DNA of 64,000 nt from CAYUVH01 sp964448135 (GCA_964448135.1 CAYUVH010000007.1:124001-188000), one strand, 5' to 3'; counted from the first letter of the stretch, positions 45,016 through 53,632 are shown. The notes: generated from the sequence alone by a model not told the origin. Numbers and translations are program-made.

Positions 45016-45816
45016 ATGAGCGCTGTCATCAAACTGTCTTCGCCGGCGACGAAAGAGTTTTGGGAAATCCCCGTCCTGTATGAGGACGAACACCTCCTCG
45101 CGCTCAACAAGCCCAGCCACCTGCTGAGTTCGCCGGATCGCTACGATAAGGAGCGGCCCAACTTGATGAAGCTGCTGCATGCGGCTATCAGCGAAGGGAA
45201 GCCGTGGGCCACTTCGCGCGGGCTGACCTACCTGATGAACGCGCACCGGCTCGATTTCGACACGAGCGGCGTCATGCTCATGGCGCGGACCAAACCGGTG
45301 CTGGTGGCGCTGGCGGACATGTTCGGCACGGAGAAACCCGCGAAGCAGTATGTGGCGCTGGTGCAGGGCATACCGCTGGAGGAGGAGTTTACCGTGGACG
45401 CCAAGATCGGCTCGCATCCGACGCAGTTGGGGCTCATGCGCGTGGATCCGAAACGCGGAAAGCGGTCGTTGTCACATTTCAAAATACGTGAGCGGTTTGA
45501 CGGCTGGGCGATGTTGCAGGCGGAACCGCGCACGGGAAGGACGCATCAATTGCGCGTGCATCTGCGGTATAAGAAACTGCCGATCGTGGGGGACCGGCTG
45601 TACGGCGGCAGGCCGTTGCTGTTGTCGCGGTTGAAGCGCAATTACCAATTGAAACCGGGGGCGACGGAAAATCCGCTGATGGATCGAACGGCCTTGCATG
45701 CGGAGAAACTGAGCCTGACGCACCCGGTGACCGGTGAACCGATTACGATCGAGGCGCCCTGGCCGAAGGATTTGACGGTGGCGGTGAAGTATCTCCGGCG
45801 GTACGCAGCGGTCTAA
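45016..45816 (+). CDS. RluA-family pseudouridine synthase
   Basis: A 266-residue pseudouridine synthase without an S4 domain. The catalytic block is NAHRLDFDTSGVML, with Asp in HRLD; PRTGRTHQLRVHLRYKKLP then IVGDRLYGG is the C-terminal signature. The target (23S rRNA or tRNA) cannot be told from the sequence. The ATG at 45016 is chosen over the GTG nine bases upstream; neither has a strong ribosome-binding site. It is convergent with the arg operon. Confidence 0.93.
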   Translation: MSAVIKLSSPATKEFWEIPVLYEDEHLLALNKPSHLLSSPDRYDKERPNLMKLLHAAISEGKPWATSRGLTYLMNAHRLDFDTSGVMLMARTKPVLVALADMFGTEKPAKQYVALVQGIPLEEEFTVDAKIGSHPTQLGLMRVDPKRGKRSLSHFKIRERFDGWAMLQAEPRTGRTHQLRVHLRYKKLPIVGDRLYGGRPLLLSRLKRNYQLKPGATENPLMDRTALHAEKLSLTHPVTGEPITIEAPWPKDLTVAVKYLRRYAAV

Positions 45817-45817
45817 C

Positions 45818-46717
45818 TCAGGCGGCGACCAGCCAGTTCAGCACAGCCTTCTGAACGTGCAGCCGGTTCTCGGCCTGGTCGAAGATCGTTTGGGCGTTGG
45901 CTTCAAAGGTGGCGTCGTCGATTTCCTTGCCGCGATACGCGGGAAGACAGTGCATCACCATCGCGCCCGGCCGTGCCAGTTTCAGGAGGCCGGCATTGAT
46001 TTGATAGCCCTTCAGTTTTTCCAGGCGCTCGGCGGATTCGGATTCCTTGCCCATGGAAACCCAGACGTCGGTATAGAGGACGTCGGCGCCGCTGGCGGCA
46101 GCGCGGAAGTCGTCGGTGACCGTGACGTTGCCCCCTGCCCTTTTGATTAAAGCGGCAGAGGGTTGAAAGCCAGCCGGCGCGGCAATACGAAGTTCGATGC
46201 CGGTTTTCGCGGCGCAGAAAATCCAGGAGGCGGGGACGTTGCATGCGCCATCGCCAATAAAGGTCACGACTTTCTTTTCCAGCGTGCCCAGCTTCTCGGT
46301 GATGGTGAACAAATCGGCGAGGATCTGGCAGGGATGCTCCGCGTCGGTAAGCGCGTTGATCGTGGGGACGGCGGCGTATTGGGCGAATTCCTCAACGTCG
46401 GCCTGCGCGTAGGTGCGGATGACCGCGCCGTGGACCATGCGGCCCAGAACGCGGGCGGTGTCCTTGATGGGTTCGCCGCGGCCCGCCTGCATTTCGACGG
46501 CCTGCATGAACATCGTCTGGCCGCCGAGCTCGCGGATGCCGACGTCGAAGGAAACGCGCGTGCGCGTGGAGGCCTTTGAGAAAAGCATGGCCCAGACCTG
46601 GCCGGCCAGGGGAAGGCTGGCGTGATGGCCCCGCTCGCGCTTCATCACCGCCGTGTCCGCGAGAATGCGTCGCAGGTCGGCCGGCGCCAGCTTCTCGATG
46701 CTGAGCAGGTGTTTCAT
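45818..46717 (-). CDS. argF: Ornithine carbamoyltransferase
   Basis: A 299-residue enzyme that joins ornithine and carbamoyl phosphate to citrulline in arginine synthesis. The carbamoyl-phosphate motif is SKASTRTRVSF; HPCQILADL and VMHCLPAYRGKEI are the ornithine and active-site loops. The frame is open upstream, but that part is argD in another frame, so the ATG at 46717, one base after the argD stop (TGACATG), is used. Last gene of argB-argD-argF. Confidence 0.96.
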   Translation of the reverse strand: MKHLLSIEKLAPADLRRILADTAVMKRERGHHASLPLAGQVWAMLFSKASTRTRVSFDVGIRELGGQTMFMQAVEMQAGRGEPIKDTARVLGRMVHGAVIRTYAQADVEEFAQYAAVPTINALTDAEHPCQILADLFTITEKLGTLEKKVVTFIGDGACNVPASWIFCAAKTGIELRIAAPAGFQPSAALIKRAGGNVTVTDDFRAAASGADVLYTDVWVSMGKESESAERLEKLKGYQINAGLLKLARPGAMVMHCLPAYRGKEIDDATFEANAQTIFDQAENRLHVQKAVLNWLVAA

Positions 46718-46718
46718 G

Positions 46719-48008
46719 TCAGCCCGCGATGCTCGCCACCGCGCCACCCACAATGGCCAGGCCTTCTTCGGCGTCGGCCTTGCGGAGGTTCAATGCGGGG
46801 AGAAAGCGAATGATTTGCGTGCCCGCCGGGATGGCCAGCAGGCCGCGCTCGTGCAAAAGATTTGCGAACCGGACCGTCTGGCTCTTCGCGGTGTCACCGG
46901 GGAGTTTGGCGATATCGGGCGTGAGTTCCATGCCCATCATCATGCCCAGGCCGCGGGTGGAACGAATTACATTCGGATATTTGCGGGCCAGGTCGTTGAG
47001 GCCGTTGATGAAGTATTGGCCGACATTGCGGGCGTTGTCCGCCAGGTTTTCCTTTTGGATGACTTCGAAGATTCGCAGCGCGACGGCGCAGGCGAGCGGC
47101 GAGCCGCCGTAGGTCGTGCCGTGCGTGCCCGCGCCGAGCAAATCCGCGTATGGGGCGCGGACCCAGAAGGCGCCGATCGGGAAGCCGCCGCCGAGCGACT
47201 TGGCCATCGAGATGCCGTCGGGCAGGAAGTCCGCACCGCCGGGGACGCCTTCGAGAATGCGTTGAAAACTTTGGAAGCGGCCGGTGCGGAAGTGACCGCA
47301 TTGGACGCTGTCCATGAGGAGGAGCAGCTTGCGCTCGTTGCACAGTTTGCGCAGGCCCAGAAGATACTCAGGCGTGGCAGGCGTTACGCCGCCTTCGCCC
47401 TGAATGCCTTCGATCATGATGGCGGCGGTGGCCGGCGAAATGGCGGCGCGCATGGCTTCAAGATCGTTGTATGGCACCTGGCGGAAGCCGGGCGTCATGG
47501 GTTCGAAACCCTTCTTCACCTTGTCCTGGCCCGTGGCAGCGATGCCGGCGAGCGTGCGCCCATGGAAAGAATTGGTCGTGGTCAGCACTTCGAAACGGCC
47601 TTCGTCGTGGCCAAACTTGCGGGCGAGCTTGAAAAGACCTTCGTTCGCCTCAGCGCCGCTGTTGCCGAAAAATAATTTGCCCTCGCCCACCTGTCCCGCC
47701 AGCGCGGCGGCCAATCGGCCTTGCGGCTCGTGGTAGTAGAAATTCGAGACGTGGATCAGCCGCTTGGATTGCTCGACAAGGGCTTCGGTAATTGCGGGAT
47801 GGGCGTGGCCGAGGGTGCTGACGGCGATGCCACCGCCGAGGTCGAGATAGCGTTTGCCGGTGACGTCAAACACATGGCTGCCGACACCGTGGCTGAGCAC
47901 GATGTCGAAGCGCCCGTAGCTGGGGACGACGTGTTTTTGGAATAGACCCTGAATAGCCGCGACATCATTTCGAACGATGGACGGCGGAGCCGGAACTATA
48001 TCTTTCAT
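46719..48008 (-). CDS. argD: Acetylornithine aminotransferase (class III)
   Basis: A 429-residue PLP enzyme that converts N-acetylglutamate semialdehyde to N-acetylornithine. YLDLGGGIAVSTLGHAHP, NSGAEANEGLFKLARKFG and HGTTYGGSPLACAVA are family blocks. The PLP Lys lies in SMAKSLGGGFPIG. In the segment that normally reads DEVQTGxGRTG the sequence is MDSVQCGHFRTGRF: the PLP-binding Asp is kept, the next Glu is Ser. It could also act in lysine synthesis as succinyldiaminopimelate aminotransferase. Position between argB and argF supports the arginine role. Confidence 0.94.
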   Translation of the reverse strand: MKDIVPAPPSIVRNDVAAIQGLFQKHVVPSYGRFDIVLSHGVGSHVFDVTGKRYLDLGGGIAVSTLGHAHPAITEALVEQSKRLIHVSNFYYHEPQGRLAAALAGQVGEGKLFFGNSGAEANEGLFKLARKFGHDEGRFEVLTTTNSFHGRTLAGIAATGQDKVKKGFEPMTPGFRQVPYNDLEAMRAAISPATAAIMIEGIQGEGGVTPATPEYLLGLRKLCNERKLLLLMDSVQCGHFRTGRFQSFQRILEGVPGGADFLPDGISMAKSLGGGFPIGAFWVRAPYADLLGAGTHGTTYGGSPLACAVALRIFEVIQKENLADNARNVGQYFINGLNDLARKYPNVIRSTRGLGMMMGMELTPDIAKLPGDTAKSQTVRFANLLHERGLLAIPAGTQIIRFLPALNLRKADAEEGLAIVGGAVASIAG

Positions 48009-48077
48009 GAATCAGCAATCACTCTCAAAGGCACAGAATCTAACGGGAAATCACGGGGATGGAAGCGGAATGTCATG

Positions 48078-48953
48078 TCACTTTACGACTTCGGTACCGA
48101 CGCCGGCGTCGGTGAAAATCTCCAGCAGCAAAGCGTGCGGGACGCGGCCATCCACGAAGGAAACCTTCTCCACGCCGGAGAGAATCGCGGCGACGGCGCT
48201 GTCCACTTTGGGAATCATTCCTTTGTCCACCACACCGGAGCGTTTGAGAGCGTCCACTTCGTTACTACGCAATTGGCTGATGAGCGTGGAGGGATCCTTG
48301 GGATCGCGGAGCAGTCCGGGGACATCGCTCAGGAACACGAGTCGCTGGGCGTGCAGGGCGATGGCGGCTTGGGCGGCGGCGACGTCGGCGTTGCAATTGT
48401 AAATGCGGCCGTCCTCGCCGCGCGCGGTCGGGCTGATGACGGGCGTGATTCCTTTGGCGATGCAATCCAGCAACGGCGTGATGTTCACCTCGGTGACTTC
48501 GCCGACGTAGCCAATGTCCACGGGCCTGCCGTCCGGGCCGGGCAATTGCGTGCGACGGCAGCGGAAAATATCGGGGCCGGCAAAACCGCGAGCGGCGCCG
48601 CCGAGTTCCTGGATGGTGGCGACGATCTCGGGATTGATTTCGCGGGAGAGAACATTGTCCGCAATCTCCACAGTGGCTTCGTCCGTCATGCGCATGCCCT
48701 GGACGAAGACCGGCTTGAGGCCGGCTTTTTCCATGGCGCGGGAAATCGCCTTGCCGCCGCCGTGGATGACGACGGGATTGATTTCGACCGCTTCGAGAAA
48801 GACCACATCGCGCGCCACGCCATTGCGGACTTCGGGATCGGGCGAGTCCATAAAACTCCCGCCGTATTTCACGGCGAAGGTTGCGCCGTTGAATTTCTGA
48901 ATGTAGGGCAGCGCTTCGAGCAACGTTGCCGCCTTCGCGATCAATTCCTGCAT
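48078..48953 (-). CDS. argB: Acetylglutamate kinase
   Basis: A 291-residue amino-acid kinase, second step of arginine synthesis. ALPYIQKFNGATFAVKYGGS is the N-terminal signature; VVIHGGGKAISRAMEKAG binds the substrate; VFLSDVPGLLRDPKDPSTLI and GGMIPK-like DKGMIPKVDSAVAAI complete the ATP site. Two starts are possible; the ATG at 48953 (MQELIAKAATLLE) agrees with family N-termini, the one at 48989 adds 12 residues. First gene of the arg operon; 69 bases separate it from argD. No ArgR box that I trust is visible upstream. Confidence 0.95.
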   Translation of the reverse strand: MQELIAKAATLLEALPYIQKFNGATFAVKYGGSFMDSPDPEVRNGVARDVVFLEAVEINPVVIHGGGKAISRAMEKAGLKPVFVQGMRMTDEATVEIADNVLSREINPEIVATIQELGGAARGFAGPDIFRCRRTQLPGPDGRPVDIGYVGEVTEVNITPLLDCIAKGITPVISPTARGEDGRIYNCNADVAAAQAAIALHAQRLVFLSDVPGLLRDPKDPSTLISQLRSNEVDALKRSGVVDKGMIPKVDSAVAAILSGVEKVSFVDGRVPHALLLEIFTDAGVGTEVVK

Positions 48954-49046
48954 CGGCAAATAGAAATGACGAGCGGCGGGTGGTGGCAAGTGAATTTGAA
49001 CATTCCGCGGGCTCGATGCGGGGTGGTGGAACTATGCATAAATACC

Positions 49047-49859
49047 TTACCAGTCGGTTGAATACCGTATGATGGCCGCGGCCTGATGCCACTTCGTCGC
49101 AGATAGGCAGGGCGCCCCATTCGGTAATTCAGGCGCGAAGATATGCATCAACCTGAACGAATTGGAATGGAGTTGGGCGCCTTGAAGCCCCATGTAAAAA
49201 ATGCACGTAAGCAACAAAAGCGGGTCCCGATCGACCGTACCGGGCCTGATTTCCCACCAATGGTAGGCAAGGGCCTTAAACCATTTCGCAGTCCGCTTTC
49301 TGTCTTCGATCTTGCCCAACGCCTCCAAAACCTCCGATGGGGCTTCCTTTAAAGGCAGGGCACCAACGTCCAAAGTCGGAAACCCGGATAACTGAATCGG
49401 ATCAGCCATTGTCTCTTTCTGCATTCCGGCGGCGACAAACCAGCGCTTACCCTTGATTGGTTCAATGCTAAACAATGGCGAAGGAGCTTTCGGGATTGGG
49501 AGTAAACGCAATTTGTGCTCCGGCGTCAGCTTTGGAACAAGCGCATAGTATGGCTGCGGTTCGGCACGCGAGGAGCCCGGGGGATTTCTCAGGTCCGCTT
49601 CCGTCCGGAGCATGACCGCGGGAAACCAACGACTTAAATCCCTTCGGATCTCGATAATGCCACCACCATTTGGTCCGCTGAAGAACCTGTGATCATCCTT
49701 GGCAACGGTATAGCCGATTTCCGCAAGGCTCGCGATCTCTTGTTCGCTTCGTTCGTAGTCCTTGAGGGAAAGGAATCGTTGCGGCAATTCGCTCCACGCG
49801 AATGAGTACTCCGCCCACGGAGGATATATTAGCGTGTACCGGTCGGAATTCGTACGCAT
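49047..49859 (-). CDS. Hypothetical protein, no recognised family
   Basis: A 270-residue soluble protein without signal or membrane segments. I do not recognise it. It has aromatic-rich patches (LIYPPWAEYSFAW, WFKALAYHWWEIRPG) and a C-terminal stretch with MGLQGAQLHSNSFRLMHIF. Its DNA is visibly less GC-rich than the flanking arg and aldo/keto reductase genes, and it has no partner gene, which hints at transfer. The ATG at 49859 is used instead of a TTG nine bases upstream. Confidence 0.55.
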   Translation of the reverse strand: MRTNSDRYTLIYPPWAEYSFAWSELPQRFLSLKDYERSEQEIASLAEIGYTVAKDDHRFFSGPNGGGIIEIRRDLSRWFPAVMLRTEADLRNPPGSSRAEPQPYYALVPKLTPEHKLRLLPIPKAPSPLFSIEPIKGKRWFVAAGMQKETMADPIQLSGFPTLDVGALPLKEAPSEVLEALGKIEDRKRTAKWFKALAYHWWEIRPGTVDRDPLLLLTCIFYMGLQGAQLHSNSFRLMHIFAPELPNGAPCLSATKWHQAAAIIRYSTDW

Positions 49860-49880
49860 TCGTGACAAGACGGCTCCCTG

Positions 49881-50888
49881 TTACCCCATGCACTCATGAT
49901 GGCCGTCGCGGTAGTCGTGGGCGAGGTAAGGGATGCTTCCGTCGAGAGCGGCGCCGGCGAGCTTTTGTTCGAGGTCGAGTTTCTCTTTCTCGTCGAGCGG
50001 CGTCAGGCTGCGCGCGATGGAGCAGCAGGATTCGACGACTTCCAGGCTGGGCATGCCGATGATGGTGGAAGCCACGGGCAGATTGAGGGTGTAGCGGACG
50101 AGTTGTTCGGCGGTGACGCCGTTGCGGCCGATAAGGCCGTTGCGGGCGGTGCTCTTCATCGCGAGCATGCCGAGGCCGCGCTCGAGGGCGACGGGAATGA
50201 CCTTCGCGAAATCGCCGCCGCTCAGGTCGCCGCTGTGGGCGGCGTTTTGCGGGCACATGATGCAATCGGGTTCGATGCGCTTGATGGCGTCGATCATGAT
50301 GTCGCCGCTCGTGTGGCCGGTGACGCCGATGGCGCGGATGAGCCCCTGCTCTTTCAACTTGCGATACACTTTGAGCGCGCCGTTCTCCGCGATGATTTTG
50401 TCCACGTCGCCTTTGCGCAGATCGTGGAAGTGGAGAATGTCGAGGTGATCGGTGCCGAGTTCCTTGAGCGTGGTATCGAAATCCTTTTTCGCGGTTTCGC
50501 CGTCGCGGGCCATGAGTTTGCTGGCGAGGAAGATTTGCTTCCGGTATTTCGGGACGAGAAATTTGCTGTAGCGGATGTAACTTTCGCGCACGCCTTTCTG
50601 TTGATAGCCGTACGCGGTGTCGAAATAGTTGATGCCGAGTTCGATGGCGCGGTGGAGCATCTTTTCGGCGGTTTCCAGGTTGTCCTGGAGCATGAAGCGC
50701 GAGCCTCCGCCAAACGCGACGATGGACACCATCCAGCCGGTCTTGCCGAGCGGGCGGCGGGGCATGGCACAGGTGGACGCGGTATCCGCGGCGGTGGTGG
50801 CGGCCAGGGCGGTAGCAGGAACGGTTGCAGCGCCGAGGCTGACGGCGGAAGCGGCCAGGAATTTTCTACGGGAAAAGGAATTGTCCAT
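49881..50888 (-). CDS. Tat-exported aldo/keto reductase
   Basis: A 335-residue protein with a twin-arginine signal (SRRKFLAASAVSLG, residues 6-19) and AKR fold. RPLGKTGWMVSIVAFGGG starts the barrel; FDTAYGYQQ gives Asp and Tyr, ASKLM the Lys and LDILHFHDLR the His of the AKR tetrad. CIMCPQNAAHSG is a notable Cys-containing loop. Proteins of this Tat type are frequent in Verrucomicrobia and Planctomycetes; substrates are unknown. It is followed by the orphan gene at 49047 but probably not in an operon with it. Confidence 0.9.
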   Translation of the reverse strand: MDNSFSRRKFLAASAVSLGAATVPATALAATTAADTASTCAMPRRPLGKTGWMVSIVAFGGGSRFMLQDNLETAEKMLHRAIELGINYFDTAYGYQQKGVRESYIRYSKFLVPKYRKQIFLASKLMARDGETAKKDFDTTLKELGTDHLDILHFHDLRKGDVDKIIAENGALKVYRKLKEQGLIRAIGVTGHTSGDIMIDAIKRIEPDCIMCPQNAAHSGDLSGGDFAKVIPVALERGLGMLAMKSTARNGLIGRNGVTAEQLVRYTLNLPVASTIIGMPSLEVVESCCSIARSLTPLDEKEKLDLEQKLAGAALDGSIPYLAHDYRDGHHECMG

Positions 50889-51103
50889 AAGCGTGAGGGA
50901 TCAGGTGTTTGGCAATTGAGGTTAAATTACGCTGGGTCAACAGGTTGGCAAGGGGAAAGGCGGACCGAGGGGAGTGGATGAGTGCCATGATCCGCCGTCG
51001 TCAAGACTATGGCGGACAAGATGAGCATGGGTGACATGAGTGGGGAAAAGTGATGAAAGCGGCGGCTGCGCGTTTGCCGGGTCTGAGGGATGGAGCCCCA
51101 TTT

Positions 51104-51348
51104 ATACTTTGACATACTTTGACCGGGGCAGGGTTTGTTCTGAAATGCGGATTCGAGGGGGCCGGTGCGTCGAGGGGAGCGCGGCGCGCACGGAGTGACG
51201 CGCCCCACCTGGGTAGAGGGGCCCCCTTTTTTTAACTATGACATAGTATGACAAACTATGATTGCTGGGGTTTTTACTATGACAAATGGTATGACGGAAC
51301 CGTGTCGGCTGAGGGCGCTTAGTGTGACATGGTATGACATGGTGTGAC
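51104..51348. repeat. Array of TATGAC-type 10-bp units
   Basis: TTTGAC words at 51108 and 51118 (the tandem ATACTTTGAC), TATGAC/TATGAT at 51237, 51247 and 51257, TATGAC at 51278 and 51290, TGTGAC at 51323, TATGAC at 51333 and TGTGAC at 51343. Within four of the groups the step is exactly 10 bases; only the 51278/51290 pair is 12 apart. The unit is close to TATGACATGG. Confidence 0.85.
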
Positions 51349-51669
51349 GACGGCGAAGGGTTGCAGGTTGCGGATTCGCGATTCGGGTAGTCATGGGAGG
51401 GGCTGCGGGGCGATACGGCGGATGGGACGTCGGCCGCCACTTTGGTTTTGATTGATCGCATATCCTTGATTCACGAACTCGCCGCGATGGCGAATCGCCC
51501 TCCTGCCGAGAGGTGTTATAGCACAGGGATGAGGTTTTGCAAATTGAAGAGAGGGAAATCCGGGACCGCTGAGCCGTGGAAGAGAAACCGAAGGACGCAA
51601 TGGAGAAGGGATGGAATTGCGGATTGGGCGGACCCGATGATCGGGAGGAGCCGCGGATGGAAGGGGATG

Positions 51670-51698
51670 AACCACAGAGACACGGAGGCACAGAGAGG
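51670..51698. repeat. ACCACAGAGACACGGAGGCACAGAG-type intergenic element
   Basis: A single copy of a repeat widespread in Verrucomicrobia, Planctomycetes and other environmental genomes. It is read as SLCLRVSVV in a false minus-strand frame. Confidence 0.75.
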
Positions 51699-51836
51699 GA
51701 GGATTAGCCTGGGCGTCTGGCGTAATTTTTGGAAGCGGGCGGATGATAAGTGGCATCGGTATCCGCCAAGGTTCGAGGTGGAATCGTTGCGTGCTTATCC
51801 GGTTAGTTGACAAAGCAGCCAAGGCAAGGGGATTTG

Positions 51837-51909
51837 TCAGAAAGATGGGGGCAGAAAAATGACCGAAAAGACAGGAAATGAGACAGAAAAATTTGGTGAC
51901 AGAAAAATG
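51837..51909. repeat. GACAGAAAAATG repeat cluster
   Basis: Five imperfect copies: TCAGAAAGATG, GCAGAAAAATG, GACAGGAAATG, GACAGAAAAATT and GACAGAAAAATG, at 51837-51909, spaced 8-19 bases. Confidence 0.75.
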
Positions 51910-52089
51910 TTCAGGAACGGGCGTCGCCGGTAGTTCTGCGTTTGGCATAAGCAGGAATCGCTGGCCGCGGCACTGCGGGCGATTGATGAGGATGCCAATG
52001 GTTGTTTTTTTGGGTGAATCCGTGGCAAGGAGATTCCGGCGGGTTGGGTTCAATGCCGCAGTCGGATGGTGGATTGGTTGGGTTGTGGC

Positions 52090-52147
52090 GCCCTTGCAGG
52101 GCTGGGAATGTTTTTTGGGGACGGTTTTCCCGGGCCTTCAGCCCGGG
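52090..52147. repeat. Hairpin-rich repeat ahead of coaD
   Basis: GCCC-TTGCA-GGGC (52090-52102) and CCCGGGC-CTTCA-GCCCGGG (52129-52147). The latter has a perfect 7-bp stem. Further GC-rich imperfect stems run to about 52320. Confidence 0.7.
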
Positions 52148-52384
52148 CTGTCAGATGGCGGGCTTGCAGCCTGGAGGTCAGTGCTTCGGAGACCAAAGGA
52201 TCTCTGCCTCCGGTGGCGGCAAATCGCGGGGCTTTTGAGCGCGCTGCGGCGGGGGACGGTCGCGCTGCGGGACTTTTGGGGCTGCGGACGACCAGCAGGT
52301 CGTCCCTACCGGGCGAAACAGGCCTCGAACGGTCCGGCCATTTTCCTTCTCGTCATTGCCGGTGCGGAGATTATTGTATCCGTT

Positions 52385-52873
52385 ATGCGCACGGCGATTT
52401 ATCCGGGCAGTTTTGATCCACTGACGAATGGGCACCTGGATGTGATCCAGCGGGCGACGAAGTTGTTTGATCGCGTGGTGGTGGCGGTGGCGAAGAGTGA
52501 GCGGAAGCATCCGCTGTTCTCGCTGGAGGAGCGCGTGGAGCTGGTCAAGCAGGGCATCGCGGGGATGCCGAACGTGGAGGCGGATTCGTTTGACGGTTTG
52601 CTGGTGGAGTATGTGGAGGGGCGAGGGGCGCAGGCGGTGGTGCGGGGGCTGCGGGCGGTGTCCGACTTTGAATTTGAATTTCAGATGGCGCTGATGAATC
52701 GTAAGTTAAATGAGAAAGTGGAGACGATCTTCATGATGCCCAAGGATGTTTACACGTTCCTGAGCTCGCGCATCGTCAAGGAAATCGCGCACATGGGCGG
52801 CGCGGTGAGCGCTTTCGTGCCGGCGCACGTGCAGGCGGCGCTGGCGGCGCGCATGGGAGGCCGGGTCAGCTGA
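52385..52873 (+). CDS. coaD: Phosphopantetheine adenylyltransferase
   Basis: A 162-residue nucleotidyltransferase that makes dephospho-CoA from 4'-phosphopantetheine and ATP. It starts MRTAIYPGSFDPLTNGHLDV with the T-x-G-H motif; VVRGLRAVSDFEFEFQMA and FLSSRIVKEIA are the second signature. The frame is open far upstream, but that part is repeat DNA. It begins a cluster with yceD, rpmF, plsX and fabH, a common arrangement around fatty-acid synthesis. Confidence 0.97.
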   Translation: MRTAIYPGSFDPLTNGHLDVIQRATKLFDRVVVAVAKSERKHPLFSLEERVELVKQGIAGMPNVEADSFDGLLVEYVEGRGAQAVVRGLRAVSDFEFEFQMALMNRKLNEKVETIFMMPKDVYTFLSSRIVKEIAHMGGAVSAFVPAHVQAALAARMGGRVS

Positions 52874-52883
52874 TTCGTTTGCC

Positions 52884-53372
52884 ATGCCTTTGTTAATAAA
52901 TTTACGCCGACTGGGCGATGAAGAGGTCCGGTTCGAGGGTGAAATCCCCCTGGAAGAGCTGGATTTGGGTGTCCGCGATGAGATGGTCCAGCCGGCGGGC
53001 CCGGTGACGCACGATCTGGAGGTCCAGCAGATGGATGACAGCCTGCTGGTGCAGGGGTCGCTTTCGCTGCCGCTGGCCTGCCAGTGCGTGCGGTGCCTGA
53101 AACCGTTCAACCAGACGCTGACTTTGGACCCCTGGACGGCGCTTTTGCCCCTGGAAGGCGAGGAAAAGGTGCCGGTGGAGCATGATTGCGTGGACTTGAC
53201 GCCATGGGTGCGGGAAGATATTCTGCTCGAGTTTCCGCAACATCCGTTGTGCGGGCCGGATTGTCCAGGATTGACCGGTTCAACGCCCCCGAAGGGGCCG
53301 AAACCGGGCCGCGCCAAGGCAAATCCGGCGCAAGGTTCAACCTGGGCCGAATTGAACAAACTAAAATTTTAG
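52884..53372 (+). CDS. DUF177 (YceD-like) protein
   Basis: A 162-residue protein of the YceD/DUF177 family, which in bacteria and plants is linked to 23S rRNA accumulation and nearly always precedes rpmF. LPLACQCVRCLKPFNQTLTL and DLTPWVREDILLEFP are family blocks. Cys pairs at CQCVRC and CGPDC could bind a metal. It starts ten bases after the coaD stop and ends 20 bases before rpmF. Confidence 0.9.
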   Translation: MPLLINLRRLGDEEVRFEGEIPLEELDLGVRDEMVQPAGPVTHDLEVQQMDDSLLVQGSLSLPLACQCVRCLKPFNQTLTLDPWTALLPLEGEEKVPVEHDCVDLTPWVREDILLEFPQHPLCGPDCPGLTGSTPPKGPKPGRAKANPAQGSTWAELNKLKF

Positions 53373-53392
53373 CATAGAACTGAGAGAAGATT

Positions 53393-53581
53393 ATGGGAGT
53401 CCCGAAGCGCAAACCATCCAAGAGCCGCCAGCGCATGCGTCGCGCGTATAACAGCGTGTTAACCTTACCGCAACTGGGTGTCTGCTCCCAATGTGGCGCG
53501 CCCGCCCGTCCGCACCGGGTTTGCCCGGCGTGTGGATATTACAAGGGACGCCAGGTCCTGACAGTAACTGCCGGAGCCTAA
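53393..53581 (+). CDS. rpmF: 50S ribosomal protein L32
   Basis: A 62-residue protein beginning MGVPKRKPSKSRQRMRRA, typical of L32. It keeps the zinc ribbon C-x2-C-x10-C-x2-C (CSQCGAPARP...CPACGYYKG). It sits between yceD and plsX. Confidence 0.96.
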   Translation: MGVPKRKPSKSRQRMRRAYNSVLTLPQLGVCSQCGAPARPHRVCPACGYYKGRQVLTVTAGA

Positions 53582-53632
53582 GCGGTATTCCGGCGCGGTT
53601 GGCGGCGCGGCATGGTCCGCGCCGTCGTTTAT

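Larger units (their letters stand above)
50889..52384. other. Gene-free repeat island (about 1.5 kb)
   Basis: No frame here encodes a recognisable protein; the open frames are translations of repeats. In order it holds TCCGCC...GGCGGA (50991-51016), a direct duplication of ATACTTTGAC (51104-51123), a GGGAGCGCG...CGCGCCCC element (51160-51211), the TATGAC decamer array (51237-51348), an ACCACAGAGACACGGAGGCA element (51670-51698), GACAGAAAAATG copies (51837-51909) and hairpin-rich DNA (52087-52320). Confidence 0.8.

Noticed and set aside
50927..51208. Minus-strand frame of 93 residues beginning MGRVTPCAPRSP
   Set aside because: It is the translation of a GC-rich intergenic repeat; similar false frames are common in this phylum.
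51104..51348. Possible CRISPR array
   Set aside because: Units are only 10 bases with no spacers and no cas genes nearby.
51391..52053. Minus-strand frame of 220 residues
   Set aside because: It reads through the CACAGAGACACGG and GACAGAAAAATG repeats (SLCLRVSVV and FFCLISCLFGHF segments), so it is noise.
51878..52384. Long N-terminal extension of coaD
   Set aside because: The extension is repeat and hairpin DNA; CoaD homology begins exactly at the ATG at 52385.
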